A stretch of DNA of 11,028 nucleotides from Beroe ovata (lineage: Eukaryota; Ctenophora; Nuda; Beroida; Beroidae), in assembly GCA_946803715.1 (NCBI GenBank), contig CAMPET010000244.1, forward strand, positions 38,383 to 49,410. Direction: 5' to 3'. Position 1 is the first letter of the stretch; every line of letters starts with the position of its first letter. The notes under the pieces were generated by a model. It worked only from the letters and a program-made list of their open reading frames with translations, made no database searches and had not been told where the DNA came from. This document shows positions 6,771 through 11,028 of this stretch, one piece after another. Position numbers and translations under genes: made by a program.

Positions 6771-7529
6771 TCACAGTTTCCTCCGCCAGAGAATGCTGTC
6801 GCTTTCTTCACTATTCGCCACTTTATGCTCTAGTCTATATGCTTTTTTGTTCGACTCCCACACTTTTTTACTGAGTTATGTGTTGTTAATGTAGCGGGCA
6901 TGTGTGAAGTCTGTTTTGTGTTTGCTGTGGCGTTTTTTGAAACTCCCCTCTGTGAGACCAATGTAGTGGAAGGTGTCTTGTGCCGTGGTGAGTTTAGCTT
7001 CGTACACTAAGGAATTTTCGAGACATTTACCGTCAAATGGGCATTCCTGCTTGATTCTGCAATTACATTTTTTGGGTTCTTCTGGTGCTGCCTGTTCTGT
7101 CATTTTGCAGAGTTCATGAGCGCCGGACTTTTTGATGACAGCACTTACATTCGGTGTGCAACTGTAAGACAGTTTCACACTGTTTTTGTCGAATATCCTG
7201 TGGTATCTGTGATTCTTTCGGAAGTGTTTGTGTAGGAGGCGGTGTGAGGAATTTCCGACCTAGGTTCGTCTTCAGGTTCTTGGGTGGGTGAACTAGGTGA
7301 TTTTCCTCTTTCTGTGTCTTCTCTGTGGTGCTATGGCTGCCTATTGCATACATAGCGGAGCCCCAGCTGAGGCTCCTCTATGTATGTTATATTATCAGTA
7401 TACCTACCCACTATCTGTTAATGCTCTCTGGTACTCATCTTGTACTTTCTCAAACTCCTCACGGTTGCAAGATATTTTTGAGATCCATTTTCTGTCCGTT
7501 CGCTTTCGGGATCAAGGCAAGGCCGTCTT
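6771..7529 (-). pseudogene. Penelope-like retroelement protein remnant (RT linker plus GIY-YIG endonuclease)
   Basis: On the minus strand, scattered frames follow the order of a PLE protein C-terminus. About 7407-7463 reads EEFEKVQDEYQRALTDSG, the segment after the RT core. About 7240-7300 has HPPKNLKTNLGRKFL; a frame change near 7235-7250 leads to LLHKHF, HRIFDKNSVKLSYSC and NVSAVI. The cysteine cluster CNC...CPFDGKC lies at about 7021-7066. The GIY-YIG core appears as YIGLTEGSF (about 6942-6968) with downstream KRHSKHK. TAA at 6876-6878 interrupts just before LSKKVWE, which continues the domain to about 6771. Stops, a frameshift and a hairpin insertion show it is dead. The RT core is absent, as in a 5'-truncated copy. 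PLE proteins copy their RNA and nick chromosomal targets with this endonuclease. Confidence 0.8.
7347..7386. repeat. hairpin: 16-bp inverted repeat with 8-nt loop inside the PLE remnant
   Basis: CATACATAGCGGAGCC at 7347-7362 pairs with 7371-7386 (15 of 16), with loop CCAGCTGA. It sits between two conserved PLE protein segments and interrupts continuity there. It may be a small inverted duplication or an inserted palindrome. Confidence 0.7.
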
Positions 7530-7561
7530 TTATATATTTGATATTTGATACTAAGCTACTA

Positions 7562-7575
7562 GATATTATGCAACT
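7562..7575 (+). repeat. right copy of the 14-bp direct repeat bracketing the PLE region
   Basis: Exact match to 5024-5037 (GATATTATGCAACT). A partial second copy follows at 7583-7594 (GATATTATGCGA), which makes a simple target duplication less certain. Confidence 0.4.
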
Positions 7576-7594
7576 AGAACTAGATATTATGCGA

Positions 7595-8075
7595 CAAGAA
7601 CACCCGTCAAGTGGGCGTGCTGCACTGAATATTAGAAGGAATCAAAAATCAGTTAAATCGAATGAGCAACACAATTGAAACGTTTCTTAACAAGGAAATG
7701 ATGCACATTCAATTCGTACGTGCAACTCCTAAATCGCATAGCAATTACAGCGTTAAATGCAAATTTCTGCTACACTGTATAAAAAATACGAAATGATCAT
7801 CACGAGTGGAATTGTTCCCACGTCGCGTGACCATCATCTTGCGTGACCTTTCAGAATTGGGCGCACAACGTGTGCAGTGTGCACAAACAGAATCACTTTT
7901 CTATCACCTTACAAAAGATCCCGGTGTTCTAACTCAAGTTATTTGGGAACAAAAACCGATTCCTATAAGTGCCTTCTTCCTTTACATCATACTAGTCGCT
8001 TTTGAATCTGTTTTTCCGAAAAAATCGCAAAAAAATCGACAATCCATCGATTATAAGTAGGCAAAAGGGTCATAA
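7595..8075. other. non-coding stretch; short fragment resembling the foldback element
   Basis: No gene is supported; the open frames lack motifs. At about 7994-8058 the words TCGCTTTTGAAT, CGAAAAAATCG, AATCGACAAT and ATCGATTATAAG recall the foldback arms at 5811-5822 and 6700-6715. The match is short and AT-rich, so kinship is uncertain. Confidence 0.4.
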
Positions 8076-8115
8076 GATTTGTAGATGTGTCCATTGTGTC
8101 CATCAATAAGGGAAT

Positions 8116-8170
8116 GACTAATGCACGTCTAATGCACGTCCAATGCAGGTTCATTAGACGTCCATTAGAC
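8116..8170 (+). repeat. 11-bp tandem repeat, five units, orientation switching
   Basis: Five consecutive 11-mers: GACTAATGCAC, GTCTAATGCAC, GTCCAATGCAG, GTTCATTAGAC, GTCCATTAGAC. The GTCYA...TRGAC half-sites are the same words that form the 18-bp palindromic array downstream, so both probably derive from one motif. Confidence 0.75.
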
Positions 8171-8249
8171 ATTCCGCTCAGTAAGAAAATTTGGTTTTTT
8201 GTCCATTGCTCACCAGTGAACACAATGGCCACAATTTGTACATTTTCGA

Positions 8250-8502
8250 TGTCTAATGGACATGTTCATTGCACACAATACCACTACGTCTATTGTGCAC
8301 AATATGTTTATTAAACACAATTTGTCCATTGGGCAAAACATGCCCACTGGACATAATATGTCTATTGGACAGAGTACCAAATTGTGTGTTCAATAGACAT
8401 ATTGATCCGTATATTGATTCGTACATATTGATTCGTATGTGCATATTTTGTCCAATGGCCATATTTTGTCCAGTGGACAGGCTGTGTCCAGTAGACATGC
8501 TG
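8250..8502 (+). repeat. 18-bp palindromic minisatellite (13-bp TGTCCATTGGACA core plus 5-bp spacer)
   Basis: Near-palindromic 13-mers of the form TGTCYAnTRGACA recur with an 18-bp step. Clear units start at 8305, 8323, 8341, 8359, 8449, 8467 and 8485, preceded by 8250 and 8263. The phase is kept from 8287 to 8502, exactly twelve 18-bp steps, even through a diverged middle (8377-8448) carrying ATTGATTCGTA copies. Because 18 is six codons, the frame that enters gag stays open through the array from about 8269, giving a hexapeptide pattern around Cys-Pro-Leu-Asp. This open reading is taken as a by-product of the repeat. Confidence 0.8.
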
Positions 8503-9156
8503 GTTCGAAAGGGCGTGGGTTCGTATCCCAAGGAGGCGAAGCTGCTCGCCATCAAGCATGAGCGGATCATGGAGGCAGTGACTGCTCAGGAGGAATCGAA
8601 ACCACTGATAGATCTGAGTGAACCCGTGTACAGAGTGGAGGAAGTGACTCAGAACAGAGGCGGAAGTGGACAGATCCAGGCTCAGAGTGGAGCATGCGGG
8701 AAATGCGGGAAAGCAGGACACAGTGAAGAGTCATGCTGGAAAGAGGTGATGTGTCAGTTGTGTGGTGTCAAGGGACACGTTGCTACAGTGTGTCGAACAG
8801 CAAGTTCGGCAACCAGTTATCCGAGAGAGGACAGGATGAACACCGGGGATAACAGGATGAGTAGCATGGTGTGCTACGAGTGTGGTGTGCAGGGGCATAC
8901 CAGGAGTCAGTGTTCACTGAGACGGAGTTATGGTGCTACACCTCGAGGAGGAAGTGGATATCGACCAGCACCAGTGAGCGGTAACCGATACAGTGGCGGG
9001 AATGTCGTGACCTGCTACGGATGTGGTGAACAGGGACACTACAGAACACAGTGTCCGAGAGCTGTGCGACATTCAGTACCACCCCAGCAGCGGTATTTAA
9101 ACGGGGAAGTGGCTGCCTTCATCCCAGGAAGAATCAGTCGTCGTGGAAGAAGATAG
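8497..9156 (+). CDS. gag: retroelement Gag fragment with four CCHC zinc knuckles (5'-truncated)
   Basis: The nucleocapsid-like end of a retroelement Gag packages RNA in virus-like particles. Four knuckles fit C-x2-C-x4-H-x4-C exactly: 8695-8736, 8752-8793, 8872-8913 and 9013-9054. They are followed by a basic tail (GRISRRGRR) ending at TAG 9154-9156. Upstream is a short helical, charged stretch (KEAKLLAIKHERIMEAV) that may be the end of the capsid. The rest of matrix/capsid is missing, and the reading continues without a stop into the 18-bp satellite. The start is set at the first Met after that array (8497), giving 219 codons; the real Gag start is probably lost. Protease follows in the -1 frame through a slippery site at 9096. 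Four knuckles exceed the usual one or two. The type is consistent with a Ty3/gypsy-like element, but without RT this is not certain. Confidence 0.85.
   Translation: MLVRKGVGSYPKEAKLLAIKHERIMEAVTAQEESKPLIDLSEPVYRVEEVTQNRGGSGQIQAQSGACGKCGKAGHSEESCWKEVMCQLCGVKGHVATVCRTASSATSYPREDRMNTGDNRMSSMVCYECGVQGHTRSQCSLRRSYGATPRGGSGYRPAPVSGNRYSGGNVVTCYGCGEQGHYRTQCPRAVRHSVPPQQRYLNGEVAAFIPGRISRRGRR
9096..9102 (+). promoter_or_regulatory. -1 programmed frameshift slippery heptamer TTTAAAC
   Basis: The heptamer reads T TTA AAC in the Gag frame (codons 9094-9096, 9097-9099, 9100-9102), the exact X XXY YYZ layout. A -1 slip enters the protease frame, which is open on both sides of the site. It lies 14 codons after the last zinc knuckle. 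A weak stem (CTTC at 9117-9120 with GAAG a few bases on) follows, but no strong pseudoknot is evident by eye. Confidence 0.6.
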
Positions 9157-9200
9157 ATGAGAGGAGAATGCCGTGAGTAAGAGGAGGAAGGCGTGGTCAC

Positions 9201-9605
9201 GTGAATGCGATAGGGGGGAAGCAAGTTCTAGTTCAGGGAAAGTGCCATGGTGCATCTTGTTTCATGTTCATTGACAGCGGATCATCGGTCAATTTGGTCA
9301 GTTCAAGTTTCATCAAGAAGATAGGATTGGAGAAGGAGACACAGCCATCGAGTCTCAAGATTGCCTCATACTCACGTGATCAAATCCCAATCAGAGGAGT
9401 AATTAGTCTGACAGTGGAAATCGCGGGGTCCCAGTTTCCGGACAAGTTTCTTGTTAGTGATTTACTGGACAAAGAATTCTTGTTGGGAGATCCACTGTTG
9501 AGACGGTCGGGAGCCTCAATCGATTACAGCAAGTCAGTGCTTCGACTGGCACAGGGAAATTTCACACCATTCAGGAACAAGAAGAGAGGTGATACAGGGA
9601 ATTGA
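9201..9605 (+). CDS. pro: retroelement aspartic protease (retropepsin-like)
   Basis: The protease matures Gag-Pol polyproteins as a homodimer. The catalytic motif is DSGSS (MFIDSGSSVNLVS, around 9265-9300). The second half has VEIAGSQFPDKFLVSD and the C-terminal LLGDPLL element typical of the fold. The domain is about 120 residues, the normal size for a retropepsin monomer. The listed start is a GTG, not a eukaryotic initiator; the first in-frame ATG is directly before the active site. The protein must therefore come from a -1 frameshift out of gag. The -1 frame is open from the slippery site at 9096 except for one TGA at 9174-9176, which probably inactivates this copy. The frame stops with TGA at 9603-9605, and no reverse transcriptase follows. 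Confidence 0.85.
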   Translation: MNAIGGKQVLVQGKCHGASCFMFIDSGSSVNLVSSSFIKKIGLEKETQPSSLKIASYSRDQIPIRGVISLTVEIAGSQFPDKFLVSDLLDKEFLLGDPLLRRSGASIDYSKSVLRLAQGNFTPFRNKKRGDTGN

Positions 9606-9638
9606 TGAGGCGGGGACAGTAGAGGAAGTTCGGGGGTC

Positions 9639-9932
9639 ATGTCGAGGATAGTTGAAAGGATGGAAGTGTTCAGGGTGGAATTGATGAGGAGGATAACGGA
9701 AAGGTTGGAGAGCATGGCAGCAAGAGGGATGATCGAGTATGGGAAGAAGGAGGGAAGTTACAGGGGGTTAAAGCATGCGCACAGGTTATTTTTGGGTAGT
9801 TATATGAGTAGGGTAAGGAGGTATTTCAGGGATTGGGAGCACAGGAGGGAGATTGGAATTGAGGCGGTGGCGGCAATGTTGGTGTTGGCAGAGAGGTTAT
9901 TCAGGATACACGAGAGGTTTCATGGGGTATAA
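9639..9932 (+). CDS. unrecognised 97-residue basic helical ORF downstream of protease
   Basis: The ORF starts 33 bases after the protease stop, where polymerase would normally follow. The product is rich in Arg, Glu, Met and Leu and looks wholly helical, with heptad-like spacing in the first third (RIVERMEVFRVELMRRIT) and an Ala/Leu-rich end (AVAAMLVLAERLFRIHERF). No RT, RNase H, integrase or envelope motif is visible. It could be a small accessory ORF of this element, a relic of a deletion, or a chance frame in AGG-rich DNA with few stops. Its role is unknown. Confidence 0.3.
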   Translation: MSRIVERMEVFRVELMRRITERLESMAARGMIEYGKKEGSYRGLKHAHRLFLGSYMSRVRRYFRDWEHRREIGIEAVAAMLVLAERLFRIHERFHGV

Positions 9933-9951
9933 GATAAGTTGTTGAGGGTAA

Positions 9952-10141
9952 GGGGCCGCTGTATCGGTGCCCACGTGGGGGGATGGAGGCTGTTATATCA
10001 GTACTCAGAAGGTTGAAAGAGGGGTACTCAGAGGGGTGTGAGGGTTGAAAGGGGCCGCTGTATCGGTGCCTGAGACCGGGAGCGGGGCTGTTATATCATT
10101 GCTCGCAAAGGTGGGGAGAAAGGGGCTGCTCTATCAGTTCC
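9952..10141 (+). repeat. tandem repeat, 99-bp unit with two related 20-mers, about two copies plus a partial
   Basis: Two related words alternate: A (GGGGCCGCTGTATCGGTGCC) at 9952-9971 and exactly again at 10051-10070, and B (GGCTGTTATATCA-containing) at about 9985-10006 and 10084-10104. A diverged A-like word lies at 10122-10141. The A-A and B-B distances are both 99 bp, and the last step is 71. A and B also resemble each other (GGCxGxTxTATC), so an older, shorter unit seems to have been duplicated. GGTTGAAAG repeats in between. Confidence 0.75.
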
Positions 10142-10535
10142 CGGAAGAGAGAAAGAGGTGAAGGAGTTGGCGAGGAAGATTGAGAAGACATAGAGGAGAT
10201 GACAGAGATGATACGGGGGAAGAGGAAGATTGAAGACGAAGTGAGAAAGATGACTGAGGAAGATGCTGAAGAACACCGAGATGGACAAGTGACAGAGGTA
10301 TGTTTGAGGAAAGAAGAATTCGACGGAGAGTATGAAGAAGGATGACTGGAGATATTGAAAAAGATGTTGACAGTGGAGAGGAAGAAGATGTTGAAGTTGA
10401 AGAAGATGTTGAATGTTGAGGTTGAGGTTGAAGATGATGAGGTTGAAGATGTTGAGAAGAAAGAAGAAAGAAGAAAGAAGAGGACGACGAAGTGGAAGAC
10501 GAGGTAGATGACGAGGAAGCGGCGACGCGTGGCGC
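10142..10535 (+). repeat. purine-rich low-complexity tract with Glu/Asp/Lys-rich open stretches
   Basis: This is plus-strand A/G-rich DNA built from AAGA, GAGGA and GAAGATGTTGA-like words, clearest at 10369-10490. Short open stretches are highly charged: one of about 49 codons starts MTEMIRGKRKIEDE near 10199, and a second D/E-rich one starts MTGDIEKDVDSGEE at about 10343. They are in different frames with stops between, so an intact protein is not supported. The tract may be a decayed acidic ORF of the retroelement or simple-sequence expansion. Confidence 0.5.
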
Positions 10536-10727
10536 GTGCCGAAGTTTGTTTTGTGTGTGACGTAGTCAGGAACACTTGTTTTTTATTTAATTAGGTATTT
10601 TTATTCACGTGTCAGACTATGAACACTTTAGACTTTTTATATTTGAATAATTTGATTGAAATTGGTTTATTTGTTGAAGAATTTTTTTACTTTATGTGTT
10701 AGGATTTTTATTTCCAGTGGGGTAGCA
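10536..10727. other. AT-rich non-coding part of the retroelement 3' region
   Basis: No open frame of interest is seen. The purine-rich tract changes abruptly at about 10550 to AT-rich DNA with T runs, which continues to the stem-loop at 10728. Confidence 0.4.
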
Positions 10728-10756
10728 CGACTTTGTCTCGTACCGGTCCAAAGTCG
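10728..10756 (+). other. stem-loop just before the putative polypurine tract
   Basis: CGACTTTG (10728-10735) and CAAAGTCG (10749-10756) are perfect 8-bp complements around a 13-nt loop that itself contains ACCGGT. It lies 11 bases upstream of the G-rich tract at 10767-10780, so it may be part of a conserved 3' untranslated region of the element. Confidence 0.5.
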
Positions 10757-10766
10757 CTTAAATGTT

Positions 10767-10969
10767 GTAGGGGGATATGGTGTATAGTGAGTAGAGAGCT
10801 TGGTGAGTAGTGAGTGTGGTGAGTACGTGTGTTTCAGTGAGAGTGAGAGTTAAGTAGATTTATAGTTTAGCATTTTTATTTCAGTACGTGATTTGGTCAA
10901 TTTCCCAGTAGATTAATTATCTATCCGATTTATGATTCATATTAGTGAGAGAGAGTTGTGTGTGTGTGC

Positions 10970-11025
<56 letters not shown>

Positions 11026-11028
11026 GAG
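10767..11028 (+). mobile_element. putative polypurine tract and start of a 3' LTR (incomplete)
   Basis: GTAGGGGGATATGG (10767-10780) resembles the plus-strand primer that directly precedes a 3' LTR, and TGTATAGTGAG from 10781 begins with the expected TG. The window ends before an LTR end could be seen, and no matching 5' LTR exists upstream, so the call rests on position and the G-run only. Confidence 0.3.
10955..11024 (+). repeat. compound microsatellite (TG)n-(GA)n
   Basis: A short GTGTGTGTGTGCG run is followed by about 25 GA dinucleotides almost to the window end. Confidence 0.95.

Noticed and set aside
7297-7678. Plus-strand frames of 83 and 117 codons
   Set aside because: They are antisense to the PLE remnant and cross its hairpin; no motif.
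8269-8496. N-terminal extension of the gag frame with a Cys-Pro-Leu-Asp hexapeptide pattern as a real protein domain
   Set aside because: It is a direct translation of the 18-bp satellite; the opposite strand is also open over the array, as expected for a stop-poor repeat whose length is a multiple of three.
8287-8502. Regular short repeats as a possible CRISPR array
   Set aside because: The unit is only 18 bp, with 5-bp gaps and variable cores; spacers of normal length, conserved repeats and cas genes are absent, and the context is eukaryotic.
8500-8524. tRNA T-arm / B-box-like GGGTTCGTATCCCA at the satellite-gag junction
   Set aside because: No acceptor, D or anticodon arms and no A box are visible upstream, so it is not a tRNA and only a weak hint of a SINE fragment.
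10091-10575. Minus-strand Ser/Phe/Thr-rich open frames
   Set aside because: They are antisense shadows of the purine-rich tract; low complexity with no motif.

Overview
The window reads as intergenic and repeat-rich DNA from a marine-invertebrate-type metazoan. The reasons are one intronless class A GPCR typical of lineage-specific receptor expansions, a Penelope-like (PLE) retroelement remnant, a gag-protease fragment of an LTR retroelement, and many short inverted-repeat and minisatellite families. The phylum cannot be told from the sequence. There is no bacterial gene organisation.

Layout. 1-123: a GC-rich open stretch that may be the last codons of a gene lying to the left. 124-3420: non-coding, with telomere-like TTAGGG words, a CpG-rich block (about 860-1850) full of GCGCGC and inverted repeats, a 94-bp MITE-like element (1496-1589), a degenerate GGTGCATTTAGG minisatellite (2168-2455) and G/C homopolymers. 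3569-4723 (minus): the only apparently intact host gene, a 384-residue seven-transmembrane receptor with candidate poly(A) signals downstream. 5024-7575: a decayed PLE on the minus strand, keeping an RT-linker piece, a GIY-YIG endonuclease region and possibly a hammerhead-like motif. It appears to be split by a 1.33-kb foldback element (5411-6738) with arms of 461 and 618 bp. 8076-8502: an 11-bp and then an 18-bp palindromic minisatellite. 8497-9605: retroelement gag (four CCHC zinc knuckles) and aspartic protease in the -1 frame, joined by a correctly phased TTTAAAC slippery heptamer. 9606-10780: no reverse transcriptase or integrase. Instead there is an unrecognised 97-codon ORF, a ~99-bp tandem repeat, acidic/basic purine-rich tracts, a stem-loop and a G-rich tract that could precede a 3' LTR. 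The window ends in a (GA)n microsatellite.

Functionally, the receptor is independent of its surroundings. The other coding relics are transposon-derived and broken: the PLE by stops, a frameshift and the foldback insertion, and the gag-pro element by an in-frame TGA, a missing 5' part and a missing polymerase. The most interesting signals are the gag/pro frameshift site, the in-phase fusion of an 18-bp palindromic satellite to gag, the large ATCGAT-rich foldback element, and the possible ribozyme in the PLE tail.
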